The notes: generated by a model from the sequence alone, not told the origin. A stretch of DNA of 64,000 bases from Aotearoamyces nothofagi (GCA_015345905.1 JADDTR010000005.1:62001-126000); one strand, 5' to 3'; positions 1-11,600 are shown, counted from the stretch's first letter. Made by a program: numbers and translations.

Positions 1-463
1 CTGCTTGGATGGGATGGCGGGACAATGCAAATGCTGACCCTCAAAAGCATTCTTTCTCGTCTTCATGGGCGTTCTATGCGTCATATATCTCGTCTGCTCC
101 ATCCGCACAAATATCGCCTTCGTCGTCATCTTCCTCTCGCTCGTTGTGGGCTTCGGTCTCATCGGCGGGGCCTACTTCCAGCTAGCACAAGCAAACACCG
201 CGCTTGCCGGACGGCTTATCATTGTGAGTCACTCAGACCTCTTCCCATCTGGCCCAGAAATCATCTTCTGCAGAACCATAGCCTGACGGTCTTGATAGGG
301 TGCGGGGGCTTCGCTCTTTGTTACTTCTTTGGCAGGCTGGTGGATCTTCTTCGCTATCATGCTTGCCGCTCTGGATTTCCCGTTCCAGATCCCGGTGGGC
401 GATTTGTCAACGCTGGTTAAGAGTGGGACCGCGAGGACGAAAGAGAAGGACAGTATGGCATAG
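1..463 (+). CDS. GPR1/FUN34/YaaH family transporter, C-terminal part (5' end outside window)
   Basis: This is the 3' end of a plasma-membrane carboxylate (acetate/ammonium type) transporter gene. Positions 1-47 read as the end of an intron, with branch motif TGCTGAC and acceptor AAAAG. Exons follow at 48-223 and 299-463, with an intron of 75 nt and donor GTGAGT. The translated end holds three hydrophobic helices and the family's closing motif, where a segment reading GASLFVTSLAGWW leads into LDFPFQIPVGDLST, before a short hydrophilic tail and a TAG stop. The first transmembrane helices lie to the left of the window, so substrate cannot be judged. The family assignment is firm; which paralogue it is remains unknown. 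Confidence 0.82.
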
Positions 464-1244
464 ACTGGAGAAAGAGGAGATGAGAGAGGAGAGGAGAGGA
501 GAGGGAAGGGTTATGAGAGAATATTGACAGGATGAAAATGAATGTATATTCAAGGTTGAGTAATCTGTGTATAATTGACTGTTTAAATAAAAGCAGAATT
601 ATTGTAATCAAAACCCAACTTAGTTGATATGGTTGACATGAAGTTCAAATTATGATTGCTAGGTGTTAAGTGAATTGACCGAGTTCACCTCCATGAAACC
701 CGTGTTTACAGAATTGGAGTATTAATGGCTGTGTAGAAGATATTCCAACTAATGACCATCAGATGCTGATCACTACTGGTCGGTAGACTCTTCTGGCAGC
801 TATAATGTGGGAAAAAGAAGGGGGAAAGGAGGGAGAAAGGAGTATCGAAGATCTTATCGTCTTATCGCCTTGGCAGATTTAACAGCAGAGCAACTGGCGT
901 GATAAGTGATTACATGCCATGATCCTCGTACACTGCTCATAACAAAAGCTGGTATATGCAAAACTGGCTCTTTGCTTCACCAGTAAACAACGAGAGCTTT
1001 TGAGTCAATTGCTATATCACCAGTCTTATTTCAGGCGTATTATTTCTCTCTCGCCATTCACCGACGAAGTCGAAATCGGTTTTGTCTGTACTTGTACAAT
1101 ACAAATACCAGCGCATTTTCGAGTCGCGTGAGCCTCGGTAGCGGCACTACCCGCCGAGCTAAATCTGGGCCAGAGAAGATATTTCTATCCCCTCCTCGCC
1201 CTCTGCAATTGCACGTCCATCTCGACTGCAAAACACCCTCCGCA
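464..1244. other. Intergenic: 3' flank of transporter and promoter of dihydroorotate dehydrogenase
   Basis: No credible gene is visible. The left half is AT-rich. From about 946 to 1085 lies a segment that recurs in altered form near 36.13-36.40 kb (see repeat entries). A frame open from 1092 runs into the next gene, but its first ATG lies 51 codons before the start I prefer and would add a segment unlike a targeting sequence. Confidence 0.7.
946..1085 (+). repeat. Dispersed repeat, copy A
   Basis: This stretch shares ordered blocks with 36127-36400: CTGGTATAT near the left end, then CTGGCT with TTTTGCTTCA-like sequence, GAGTCAATTGC, CAGTCTTATTTCAGG, GTATTATT, and CATTCAC followed by GAC. 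Copy A is about 140 bp and lacks the internal expansion of the second copy. I cannot assign it to a known element. It sits directly upstream of the dihydroorotate dehydrogenase start, so it may contribute to that promoter or 5' leader. Confidence 0.65.
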
Positions 1245-2690
1245 ATGGCCAACCGCTCAGCAAACATGGCGCGATTAGCATCGCCCGCTTTCAGAGCTCT
1301 CTGTCGCCCGGTTGTGCCCTCGCGGACTCTGCCTCGCCTCGCGCGGGCAGCATCGACGACGACGACGACGACTGAAGCGCGTCCGCTGGTCAACAAGCTG
1401 AAGGCTGTGGCCCTCGGCACGTCTCTATCTGTCATCCTCGGCCTGACCTATCTCTACGCAACGGATTCTCGAAATGCGGTGCAGCGATGTCTTGTTGTGC
1501 CAGCCATCCGCTTTGTCTTCCCCGATGCTGAAGACGCACACGAGTACGGCACGAAGATCATGAAGGCGCTCTATGCCATAAACATGCACCCTCGAGAGCG
1601 CGGCGATGCCGACGCGAAAGGCGATCTCAGCGTCACTGTGTTTGGACAGACGCTCAAGAACCCGATCGGGACGGCTGCGGGCATTGATAAGAACGCCGAG
1701 GTTGCAGATGCGTTGCTCGCGCTGGGAGGAGCGGTAGTAGAGGTTGGCGGTACGACGCCGTTTGCGCAGGACGGTAATGCGAAGCCGAGGATGTTCAGGG
1801 TCGTCAGCCAGAAGGGGCTTGTCAATCACTATGGTCTGAACTCGCTCGGAGCGGACGATATGGCGAGGCGACTCCGCGAACGAGTCCGGTTATGGGCGTA
1901 CAATGCCGGCCTTGGTCTGGGACCTGAGGCTGAACAGAAGGTCCTTGATGGCGAGGCTGGTGTGCCAGCTGGGAGTCTGACGGAGGGGAAGATGATGCTG
2001 GTGCAGATCGCAAAGGGAAAGGCCACACCCGAAGGCGACATCGAGGCCGTCAAGAAGGACTACGTATACTGCGTTGACAAGCTGGCCAAGTACGCCGACG
2101 TGCTAGTCGTCAACGTCAGCAGCCCCAACATGCCCGGTCTCCGCACCCTCCAGGCCGTCGAGCCCCTCACCGCCATCCTCAAAAGCGTCGTCTCGGCCGC
2201 CCAGAAAGCCGAGCGCAAGACGCCGCCAAAGGTCATGGTCAAGGTCTCCCCCGACGAGGACTCGGACTCGCAGATCGAGGGCATCGTGGAGGCCGTCTGG
2301 CGCAGCGGCGTCGACGGCATCATCGTCGGCAACACAACCAAGCGCCGCCAAGGCCTGATCCCCGACGCCGACAAGCTCTCGCAGGTCGAACAGCAGGTCC
2401 TCGAGCGCCCCGGCGGCTACTCGGGCCCGGCCATGTTCGACCGCACGCTCGACCTCGTCAGGCGCTACCGCAGCACGCTCGACCAGTTCCCCTCGGAGGC
2501 GGGCGCCGAGCGCAAGGTCATCTTCGCGTCCGGCGGCATCACGAACGGCGAGCAGGCCCTCCAGATGCTCAACGCGGGCGCGAGCGTCGCGCTCATCTAT
2601 ACGGCCATGGTCTACGGCGGCGCCGGCACGGTCGCGCGCATCAAGAGCGAGATGAGGGAGGAGATTGCAAAGGGAGGGAAGAAGCAATAG
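1245..2690 (+). CDS. Dihydroorotate dehydrogenase (quinone), class 2, mitochondrial
   Basis: The enzyme catalyses the fourth step of pyrimidine synthesis, oxidising dihydroorotate to orotate and passing electrons to ubiquinone at the inner mitochondrial membrane. The 481-aa single-exon model has a basic Ser/Thr-rich presequence, then a hydrophobic helix (about residues 65-83) typical of class 2 enzymes. FMN and substrate motifs are visible: GTAAGIDKNAE, NVSSPNMPGL (catalytic Ser region), KVSPD, IVGNTTKRR, GGYSGP and FASGGITNGEQA. A segment rich in acidic residues between the NHYGLNS motif and the KVSPD strand matches the insertion seen in filamentous fungal enzymes. I chose the ATG at 1245 (context CGCAATGG) because an upstream in-frame ATG at 1092 would add 51 residues before the targeting peptide. 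The usual gene name is URA9/pyrE-like and varies by species. Confidence 0.95.
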   Translation: MANRSANMARLASPAFRALCRPVVPSRTLPRLARAASTTTTTTEARPLVNKLKAVALGTSLSVILGLTYLYATDSRNAVQRCLVVPAIRFVFPDAEDAHEYGTKIMKALYAINMHPRERGDADAKGDLSVTVFGQTLKNPIGTAAGIDKNAEVADALLALGGAVVEVGGTTPFAQDGNAKPRMFRVVSQKGLVNHYGLNSLGADDMARRLRERVRLWAYNAGLGLGPEAEQKVLDGEAGVPAGSLTEGKMMLVQIAKGKATPEGDIEAVKKDYVYCVDKLAKYADVLVVNVSSPNMPGLRTLQAVEPLTAILKSVVSAAQKAERKTPPKVMVKVSPDEDSDSQIEGIVEAVWRSGVDGIIVGNTTKRRQGLIPDADKLSQVEQQVLERPGGYSGPAMFDRTLDLVRRYRSTLDQFPSEAGAERKVIFASGGITNGEQALQMLNAGASVALIYTAMVYGGAGTVARIKSEMREEIAKGGKKQ

Positions 2691-3729
2691 GGACGAGCGG
2701 CCTAGGCTGGAGAACGTCGACGCCTCCTGTTTTTTCTCTCTTTATCAAAAAAAAAGAAATCGGAGCGAGAGAATGGGAAGAATGCATTAGAGAAGGGCGG
2801 GGGCGGTTGGTGGTGCTCTCGGGAGTTATTTTTTTTATTTTTTATTTTTTCCTTTTTTTCCAAAAAGAAGGAAAGGGGACGGAGGGAAGGTTGATGGTGC
2901 TAGATTCTCGTAGAGTTGTAGAAAAAAATGCATACCTCTCGTAGCGGGATAGAGCTTGGGACGGATCCTGGTTATCGAGTGATGATATGACGGCGTTTGG
3001 GCTATGACGAGGGTTTTGTATGATGTATGGTGTATAGATGGGTGGTGTATGGATGGATGATGTTTGGATGATGTTTAGATGATGTTTAGATAGAATAGAA
3101 TAGAATAGACGCGTTATGTGTGTTGTGTATATTATATATTGTATGTTAACTGTATTAACTATATGCTATGTGACATGTGACATGTGATACATACATACAT
3201 TACAATATATCCATTTATATACCACCACGCCACAATCTCACCTATGATATTACCCGCCACATCTTACCCCGTATCGTTCCCTATCCATCCCATCCCATCC
3301 CATCCCATCCCACCCCATCCCTGCACAAGCGCAAACCGGATCCAGACCGCGCCCAGAGGCCCGCTGACAACAGATGAGCTGGCGGGATCCTCTCTCACCT
3401 ACCTGGCTTGGCTCTGCGGCTTCTGATCTGGTTCGCGCGCATATCTCTCTTCTGGGAGGAGGCTGGGTGAGACGGTGGCCGGCGGGATCTTTTGTTGAGC
3501 ATCTCTCACTTGGTTTGTATGTCTTTTATTTAACATCTCTCACTTGGTTTGTATGTCTTCTATAAAAGCTTAAGAAGGCTGGATTCGATTTAGAAGCTCT
3601 CACTGGCCACTGTCAGGAGCTAGACAAGATCACAGCAGATACATGGCCACGTCCTCAAACAATCCCTCCTCGCCGCAAGATTCACGCCCCTCCCCTCCCC
3701 TCGCCCACTCAGCCACACCCGCTTCCCAC
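2691..3729. other. Intergenic between convergent genes, low-complexity
   Basis: No gene is seen. The stretch holds poly-T/poly-A runs (2730-2870), a TAGAA-type pentamer run near 3090, a CATCC pentamer run at about 3284-3325, and a 26-bp direct repeat (3500-3525 and 3534-3559) offset by 34 bp. Both flanking genes end here, so it should carry two 3' UTRs. Confidence 0.6.
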
Positions 3730-4438
3730 CTACCTCTCCCTCTCACCCCCTCTTCCCTCCCAGTCCGACCAGCTCCCCCTGTACTCGCCAACCCTGCCCC
3801 ACCCCGCCATCCTCGCCAGCTCCGCCGCCGCCCGACTCCTGACCCCAGATTTACAATAGAACACCACCTCCGCCTCTGCACTCGGTCGCTCGAACCCAAA
3901 CCTCTCCTCGAACTCCTCCGCAGGCATGAACCACGCGTCGGGCGCGGACTTGATCGGGATGTTGAGCGCGCCGGGGATGCGGCCGGTTTGGTCTAGTTCC
4001 GAGGGCTCGCGTACGTCGATGAGTGTGGGGGAGGACGGGGTGGAGATGAGAGTTTGGATCTGGGGATGGGGTTAGTGGGTTGGTTGTGAGAGAGATTAAC
4101 TTCGCCAGAAGGAGAGGCTGCGAGGGAAAGATTGATGCATGCCAGAGACTGCATTACAAAAGGGGGGGGTTTGATGCCAGTTGATGCCAGCCTGCCAGGC
4201 GATGCAGAAGCCAACTCACATCTTCAAAAGCATACAGCTTGCTGCTCTTCTCCTCCCCCCTACTCTTCTCCGCACCACTCCCCGACCCCCAGCGTACTTG
4301 CGCCCACGGCGCGCCGGCGCGGGGAACAACGGCAGCCTGGTGTCGAGTATTGAGCCATTGCTGTGGTCGTGCTGTGCGTCTCGCAGCTGCCCTTGAGGTT
4401 CGCAGTAGAATCGAGGCTGCTATTCTGGTGGGCGCCAT
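3730..4438 (-). CDS. Mitochondrial single-domain rhodanese (sulfurtransferase, RDL2-like)
   Basis: Two exons, 4438-4220 and 4059-3730 (intron 160 nt, donor GTGAGT, acceptor CCCCAG), give 182 aa. The N-terminus is basic and rich in Ala, Arg and Ser, consistent with mitochondrial import. The second exon encodes one rhodanese domain with the LIDVREPSEL entry motif and the active-site loop YCKSGVRS, whose Cys would carry persulfide sulfur. Length and layout match small mitochondrial thiosulfate sulfurtransferases such as yeast Rdl2. The C-terminus is Gly/Arg/Glu-rich. The substrate in the cell is not predictable from sequence. It is convergent with the dihydroorotate dehydrogenase gene. Confidence 0.9.
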
Positions 4439-4950
4439 TGTGTCTTATTCTGGGGTTGTGTGTGGCGTTGTGAGGCAAGATGAGCAAAGAAGTTTGATGT
4501 CAGGGTTGAGCTGGAGTTAAGCTTCCCCGGATTTCACCACCCCTGCATCTGATGTAATGACGCTCCTCGGGCCCTCGGCATCAAAAAATTACAAAACTTC
4601 AAAATTCAACTTAATAATTCAGCCCAATAATCAACTCAATAGTCAATATAATCTCAAATATTCAAGTACGGTGCTTTCATTTATTCTAAGTTTATCCATC
4701 TTTCAATGGTTAGCAATTAATTTGGTCTTTTCTAAGCAACGCATTCTTCGTTCTTGTCAAGGATCCATCATACATATCGCCCGCAACGCCAATGGAAATC
4801 CTACGCCCTACTGAGTATAACGAATATTAAAGTCCGAGAATTCTAATCTGAGAAGCTGCCGGCTTTACGCTTGGCTTATTAAGGTGGAGTGTGCCATATC
4901 CATTGACCGAACTCGAATGGCATTTGTGTGGCGTTTAAAATATTGAGCTT
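4439..4950. other. Intergenic: rhodanese promoter and ERG5 3' flank
   Basis: Both flanking genes lie on the minus strand, so this stretch is the rhodanese promoter and the ERG5 3' region. It turns AT-rich between about 4590 and 4800. I see no further gene. Confidence 0.6.
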
Positions 4951-6776
4951 TTATTCTGGTCTCTTGGTGAAAACCAACGGGCAATCATCCTAGAAAGAAT
5001 TAGATAGATGCATAGCAGGGTGAATACGGATGCTTACCATGGGGAAGATGGTGGCAAAGACCTTGATCTCTTCCGACAATGGAGTTGGGTGGTGTACCCA
5101 GTCCATCTCCATTGCAGCTTTTCCGATCATGAGCGCCAAGTTGTTCATCGCATAAACTTGGCCAATACAGTAATGAGGGCCGGTGCCGAAGACAAGCCAG
5201 TTCTTAGCGCCCTTGACTTCGGCATCACCAGAGATCCAACGCTCAGGATCAAAGTAGTCGGGGTTGGGGTACACTTCAGGATCACGAAGGGCGGGATACG
5301 TAGTAGGGATGATCATGGCACCTGTAGAATATCCGTCAGTGAATCGATCAAAATGTTGTATAGAAAACTCATACCTTTAGGGACGGTGTAATCAGGGGTA
5401 ATTGGGAAGGGTCTCTTCGCAACATATGGAACCATCAGGACTGGGGGACGATATCTGAGAAGCTCCTTAACCACGGCACGTGTATAGGTCATAGCTTCCA
5501 TAGAATCCATATCAAGTCTCTTGGCCTTGTCGCCACCTCGCACTTTGAGATTCTCCTCGCGGACTCTGTCAAGGACATCTGGTCGCTGAGCCATGATCTG
5601 GAAAAGCCAAGTCGCAGCACTGCTGGTTGCATCTTGTGAGGCGAAGAGGAAGGCGAACAGAGTCTGCGAAATCTCGTAATCTCCAAATTCACGGATGAAC
5701 GGAGTTGGCTTGACGACACCCTCCATGGAGAGACCCTTGGCTTCGCGCTCCTTGTATGCTGTTGAGTCGAGACTGGACTTGATCCAAGCATCCATAATAC
5801 ACGTGATTTCACCACCGGCAGCCATACGAACCTTACTCTTCGCAGCGCACTTTGTAAATTCAACCAAAACCATGTCGGCGGCCTTCTTTCCGTACCAGGT
5901 CTTGGAATACGGGATGATGACTGGGAAGTTGACGAGTTCGAGTGCTGCGGTGATCATATAATAGTCGTCGGCAATCTTCTTGATTGCTTCGTCTGAAATA
6001 TAGTATCCAACAAACGACCGGCATGACGTAGCGCACATGACCTCGCGGAATTCTGACATGAAAGGAACCGGCTTGTAATTGGCATCTTTGGAGATCTGGA
6101 GAAATCGTGCGAAGTAGTTATCGTAAACCTCCTCCTGGCCTGGTAGATACATGCCGAGAGCGGTGCGAGTAAACAGGCCATTGAGACCCTTGCGGAAATC
6201 GACGTGAGGCTTGCCGTCCAAGAAGACGAAGTTATCATGACCGAGAAGCTTGGGAGCTACATCGACCACGCACGGCTTGCAATAAGTGGGCGAGTTGAAG
6301 ACTTTTCGGGAGACATCGCGGGAAGAAGCTATAACGACGAACCTGGGTGCGAAGATCAGCATACCTCTGACAGGGACAGGCCCGACGACGCCTCCAAACT
6401 TACTTGTGAAAGACAGAGACGCAGCTAAGTTCTCCGCTGTTCCATTTCGCCATGTACCCTGAGAATTTGGGGTCCATGGAGTCTAGGAAGGGGCCGATGA
6501 AAGGGATCTTGAACGTAGGGCCAACAATCGAACCCTTCTGGCGGAGATAGCTGACTAGAAGGCCATTAGCAAGCAGTCTTGTGCGGCGGCCAAGAAACGG
6601 ATTTGCGTACTCTGATCGTATGCTACCAACCCCAGCAGGACTGTGAGAGCGATTGTCCACCCGCCGATTCCACCGAGCGTCGACAGAAGCTCCTCGAGCA
6701 CCGAGTGCTGGGCAGGCACGACATAGTTGGCATTGGCCAATGGCGAGGCCAGAGTTGCGTTCTGGACAGAGGCCAT
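4951..6776 (-). CDS. ERG5: Sterol C-22 desaturase, cytochrome P450 CYP61
   Basis: This P450 of the endoplasmic reticulum introduces the C22 double bond late in ergosterol synthesis. Five exons (6776-6611, 6554-6404, 6342-5375, 5321-5038, 4989-4951) join in frame to 535 aa, the usual family length; introns are 48-61 nt with good donors. The N-terminus has a membrane anchor (about residues 38-54, [14 protein letters not shown]). P450 signatures are visible: the I-helix segment [10 protein letters not shown], the K-helix ExxR in KELLRYRPP, and the haem loop [11 protein letters not shown] with the ligand Cys. CYP61-specific sequence such as [18 protein letters not shown] sets it apart from CYP51. 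The last exon codes only 12 residues ([12 protein letters not shown]). The upstream region holds a 21-bp tandem repeat. Confidence 0.96.
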
Positions 6777-7288
6777 GATTGCAAGTTGTTGATGGGGATT
6801 CTGGTGCGTATGCGCCTCTCAGATGCGAGAGAGAGATCCGCAGCAAGGTCGGTCTCGCAACACGCCAAGCGATGCAATTGAGCTACGAGCAGATGCGATC
6901 AGGACGAGAACTCCGTGCACTGGAGTCTCGAAGTGAGGATGGTATTGGGAGGGAGCGACAGCAAGCACGATTGAGTGCAACTGGGAGGGTTTCGAGGTCG
7001 TGGAGGACGTCGGGTTCTTGAGGGGACGCGAAGAAGGATGTCCAGTCTTGCAGGCAGATATTCCAGAAGCGAGAGGGAGAGAGACAGGACTCCCGGGCAG
7101 ACTTAAGACTTGGAGCCTGCGGGATTGCGGTCGCTGTGCCTGAGCAGCAGGCGGGCGGGCCAATCACGGCAAGGGGATCGCGCAGATTACATCTGATGGC
7201 GCCACATGCGGATTCGGGAATTAGACTTCCCGATGCTTCCGCCGGGGGTGACAGGGAGGGAGAGAGAAGCCTGGGAGGAGGTGAACAT

Positions 7289-7456
7289 GCCCTGGAGGAC
7301 GGGAGATGTGCCCTGAGCAGAGCGAGAGATGCCCTGGAAGACGGGAGATGTGCCCTGAAGGGACGGTGTGATACGCTGGAGAGAAACTGAGGTGCCCTAA
7401 GAGAAGGGTGCGACACGCTGAGGAGAGACAGATGTGCCCTGTAGAGAGACAGACAT
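7289..7456. repeat. 21-bp tandem repeat, 8 full units, upstream of ERG5
   Basis: Eight consecutive units of exactly 21 bp begin with GCCCTG (or the variants ACGCTG and GCCCTA), starting at 7289, 7310, 7331, 7352, 7373, 7394, 7415 and 7436; a partial unit starts at 7457 and a diverged one may precede at 7268. The rest of each unit is purine-rich and variable. It lies about 510 bp upstream of the ERG5 start. Confidence 0.9.
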
Positions 7457-8355
7457 GCCCTGAAGTAGCGATCTCGACAGCGACACCCAGCAGCACCCTC
7501 CTCCTCCCTCCTCCCTCCTCCCTCCTCCCTCCTCCCACCTCCTCCTCCCATCACCAAGCCTCAATCCCATCCCACCAACCAGCAATCTTACGACTCTCTG
7601 CCACAAACCCGGCGGCGCCTAGCTACCGAGCAGAAGAAGAAGAAGAGAAGAGAAGAAACCCCCCCCCCCAGGCACAGAACGACGTCGAAGTGACATGATC
7701 TCGATGTCTCCCCGAAGCCCCTATCCGAATACGCAGCCGTGCGGAGCGGCGCGGCCGGTCTGTAGGGTCGAGGTCGGTCGCTCGCGTCGCTCGGCCGGGC
7801 TGGTTTGGGGCGGCTACGGTAGGTGGGCAGGGCAGTTCGGGGAGGGAGAGGGAGTGTCAGGAATGTCAGGAATGTCCCAGCACCAACCCATCTCCCATCT
7901 CCCATCTCCCATCTCCCATCTCCCATCGCTACCACCTCCCTAGGGAGGGGGACCTTACCTTCCGCCGACCTTCCGCTGACCTCCCTCTGCAATCCCTCTC
8001 TCTCTCTACCCCGCCAAACGTGCATCGCATCGCATCATCGCATTCGCATCGCGCCGCACCACCTACCCGCTTTTCCCATCCTTCTCGTCGTGTTCGTATC
8101 CTTATCCGTGCCGGACCCCCGACCCCAGCAAACAAGCTTGCTCACGTACATAGATGCATGCATACATACATACATACATACATAACAATACAATACAATA
8201 CAATACATAACAATCCCATTTAGCAGGGCAGCTGTCTCCCTCCCGTCCACACGTCCTGCTGGGGTTCTGGGAATGCCTCGGCTCGGCTCGGCCTCTTCTA
8301 TCACGAACGGCTCCCCTGGTCTGCTCATCCCTTCGGCAGGATACGCCTGTGTTGG

Positions 8356-8648
8356 CAATATGATACACACTTGATCTACACCCTATATCTAACAGACGAT
8401 TTCCTTGTCCAGTATACACTCGCTTGCTTGCTTGCTTGCTTGCTTGGACAATATGATACAACTTAATCTACACACTATATAGCGAACGACCTCCTTCTCC
8501 AATCTCCACCTAGTACATGCGTGCTCTAAGAATATGGTACAGCTAATCTACACTCCATATGATAAACGACTTCCTTATCCAGTCATAGCATACACTTGCC
8601 TGCCTTGCTTTAACAATATGATACAACATATCTACACACTTCTACTTC
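8356..8648. repeat. Degenerate tandem repeat of 81-93 bp units in the 3' flank of the PPR gene
   Basis: Units begin with CAATATGATACA or a close variant at 8356, 8449, 8530 and 8614 (the last truncated). Each contains a later block resembling ATCTACAC, a CTATAT/CCATAT block, and an ACGACTTCCTTATCCAGT-like block. Unit spacing is 93, 81 and 84 bp. The array ends a few bases before the stop codon of the PPR gene, so it would lie in that gene's 3' UTR. Confidence 0.75.
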
Positions 8649-8652
8649 CACT

Positions 8653-11600
8653 TCAGTCCTCCATAAGTACATATCGTTCCAGGTCATCGCCCGTTCGCTG
8701 CATCGTCTTGATAGCGTGCATCACTCTCGGGCACTCGTGCTCTACCCCCTCCAGCACACGCTGCCAGCTTCGCGACTCTGCCACGGCTCCTTGCAGTTCG
8801 TTGTATGCCTTTCCAAGATACAGAAGCGTGTGGTAGATCGGCCGCAGGTAGCTCGGCCGCTTCTTCTCGTTCCGTACCTCGACAGGCAGGCGGTTGCGTC
8901 TGGGCTCTGCCCATCGCACACGTGCCCAGCCGGTCCAGCCACCCATGAGTTTCGATTCACACAGTTCGAATGCCTCCTTGTATTTGTGGGAGCGGGCGAG
9001 CAGCTGGATGTAGAGATTCCAATTCCTGTTATCAAGTTCAAACCCCGCTTCCTGTACCTCCTCGATGGTCGTGGTCAGCTGCATAAACTTATTTTGAGCT
9101 ACCAGCGACTTTATTTGCGTTGTGAGTGGGTCGTTGATAGAGAGTCGGTGAAGCGGTAGCACCTTGGTGCTCACGCTGTCATCACCTGGGCGAGCTGGTC
9201 GGCCTTGCTTTTTCGCCCTTTCAAAGGCGAGGTCCCAGCACCGTTGGACGCCATCGTGCTTTTCCTCTCTAAAGTTTGCTACCATCAGGGCGCTCAAGAG
9301 CTTGACTGGTGGTTCGCGTCGCCGATTTTCGGGAATACTCTCAAGGTATTGATCGTAAAGCTGCCTTACTCGTTCAAAGGCTTTGGACTGTCCATAAACA
9401 AAGATGAGGTATTCAAAATACGACGCCGTATAGGCGACATCAAGCGGCTCACGGCCAACTCCTTTTCTGGCCGGATCCACGATCTGCTGACGATCCATGG
9501 TAGAATATGCTTTGTGGAAGAATTGATCGGCCCTTGATAATCGATACTCATCAGAGTCGGAACCAGGCAGTCTCTGATCCTCCATAGCGGAAGCTCTCAA
9601 TGCCATGAGTTCAGTGCTTATTGTGGACTTCAGACCACTTCGTTGCATTCGACGATGAACCATGAATACCGAATCGATTTCGCCTATAGCAAGGAACCCG
9701 CCCATAGCGACGGCGTAGTGGAAACTTGTCGCCTTGACTCTAGCTTCTGGCATGACATCCGTCAATATTGACCATGCACGACGTGGCTGTCTGACCATGG
9801 CTAGCACTTGCATCAACGCTGCGTAAGTCAAGCCATCGTATTCTATCTCAGCCTCTTTCATTCGAAGTAGCAGCCGGTTTGTATTATCCAGATCTCGACG
9901 CATGGCATATGCTGTGAGGAGATAGTTCCACATCCTAGTTAAGGAGCCTTTTAAGCCCATGGAGATGGCGTCTTCGCAGATCCTCTCGGCCTGATGTAGG
10001 CGATCATCCTGAATATTTCCAAGAACCAGGCAATCAACCATGGCCGTTGTTGGCCTAATACCCCTGCTCTCGGCTATGTGGTAAAGCTCGATAATTTGTT
10101 GGAGATCTCCTCGAGTCGCGCAGATGCCCATCATGGTGCCAAATGTGTAGCTGTCTAGAGGTATCCGAGAATCTAGCAGCTCTTGAAATCGAGCAAACGC
10201 TCCATCCACGTCATGGACCTTACCATAAGCGTTCAGAAGGATGTTCCAACTTTTGATATTAGGTTGAAGCCCGTATTTCTCTCCCATGTTATCAAACAAC
10301 TCTACAACTTCTGAGAGCTCTCCGCGAATAGCATGAACATGCAACAGAGGCGCAATATCATCAGGTATTGTCATCCGTTTCTTGCCCCTCTTGGCTAGAT
10401 ATTGCTCGAACAATGCATTGACTGTAGCCACATCGCCTAGCTTCGCACATTCAGCCATGCATAGCCTGTACATAGGCTCGGTTGGTCTTCCATAGAATCG
10501 AAACCAGTCATCGAGTACTTGCTGCATTCCAGGGACACTCTGATATTTGAATGCTAGCTTCAATATATCCATCAGAATGTATCGAGGGATCTTTAAACTA
10601 GCGCGATCCCGCCATTTTCTGTAGAATCTGAGTGCGAGTTTGGTATGGTTCATTCCTAGCAGACCTTTTACACTGTCTTCGTAAACTTGATCGGTATCTG
10701 AGCCCCATTGCTGGAGGATCTCGAACAGTTTGACAAACTTAGCTACATCAAAGACTTGGCCATCATTTTGGAGAAACAGAGCCCTACGGACTATTGCAGA
10801 AGTAAACGACGGAGATCTCGATGAATCTGGAGTAGAGTCTATTCCTGCCCGATTGTTCCAGTTCTCGTTGGAATATGCGGCCAACTGAAGCGCTCGATCC
10901 TGAAAATGGGGTAGACGATCAGTCATCGGCCATAAATTGTATGAGAGTCTGGGATGAGCGGCTCGGAATTTATTAAACGAGGTCCAGATGTCCAGAGCTA
11001 GTTGCCATTCGCATTTATCAATGAAAGTTGCTAACAGCATGTCCGCATTTGCTAGAACAGCAAACTTCTTGCGGCATTCAAAATGCGCCTCGATTGCCTT
11101 AGAAAAATCTCCTAGTATCAAATAAGAATGTATGAGTGCTCGATAGTCCGAAGGGAGAACCGAGCTCGGATCCAGAAGTGAAAAGATCGCAATGGATCTT
11201 TCTGCGTCAACAGTGCGATCTGATGTTGAAAGATATGACAATAGCTCAGGGATCAGCTGCACATGGTTTGCCTCATCGCTGAGATTGTAGTGTCTCCATG
11301 CCTCTTCGTAATCGTTCATTCTCTGTGTGCCGATGAGAGCTTGCAAGGAAATTTTCGATTTCTTGGATTGGGTGTTATCCTCTAGAGCAATTGATGCCGG
11401 CTTTCCATCCGACGACGGCGATTGAAGATCAAGCAAGACTTTGCTCGTGGGTACCACATCTCCCTTTCCCGCTACTGAGCTGTAAAGCCTCTGGCCTAGC
11501 CTGGCAAATCCGGCGCGTAGGTATCGATTCTCCCGTCTCTCTATGCCCCAAGATGAACACTGTCGAACAACCTGCAGAGCTCCAGATGGGTATAGGAAGT

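Larger units (their letters stand above)
6777..8652. other. Long intergenic: ERG5 promoter and 3' flank of the PPR gene
   Basis: At 1.9 kb this is a long gap for this compact part. It holds a 21-bp tandem repeat (7289-7456), CCT-rich tracts (7498-7550), a run of TCCCATC units (about 7886-7926), a CATA run (about 8158-8182), a CTTG run (about 8418-8446) and a degenerate long-unit repeat (8356-8648). Several frames stay open across the 21-bp repeat because the unit is divisible by three; none looks like a gene. Confidence 0.65.

Noticed and set aside
2103-2687. Long open frame antisense to dihydroorotate dehydrogenase
   Set aside because: It lies wholly over conserved exon sequence; its Ala/Arg/Asp/Leu-rich content mirrors high third-position GC of the true gene.
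6883-7557. Frame of 224 codons across the region upstream of ERG5
   Set aside because: The 21-bp tandem repeat and CCT-rich tracts open several frames on both strands at once; no family resemblance.
8158-8182. CATA run read as a regulatory array
   Set aside because: A plain tetranucleotide microsatellite with no further structure.
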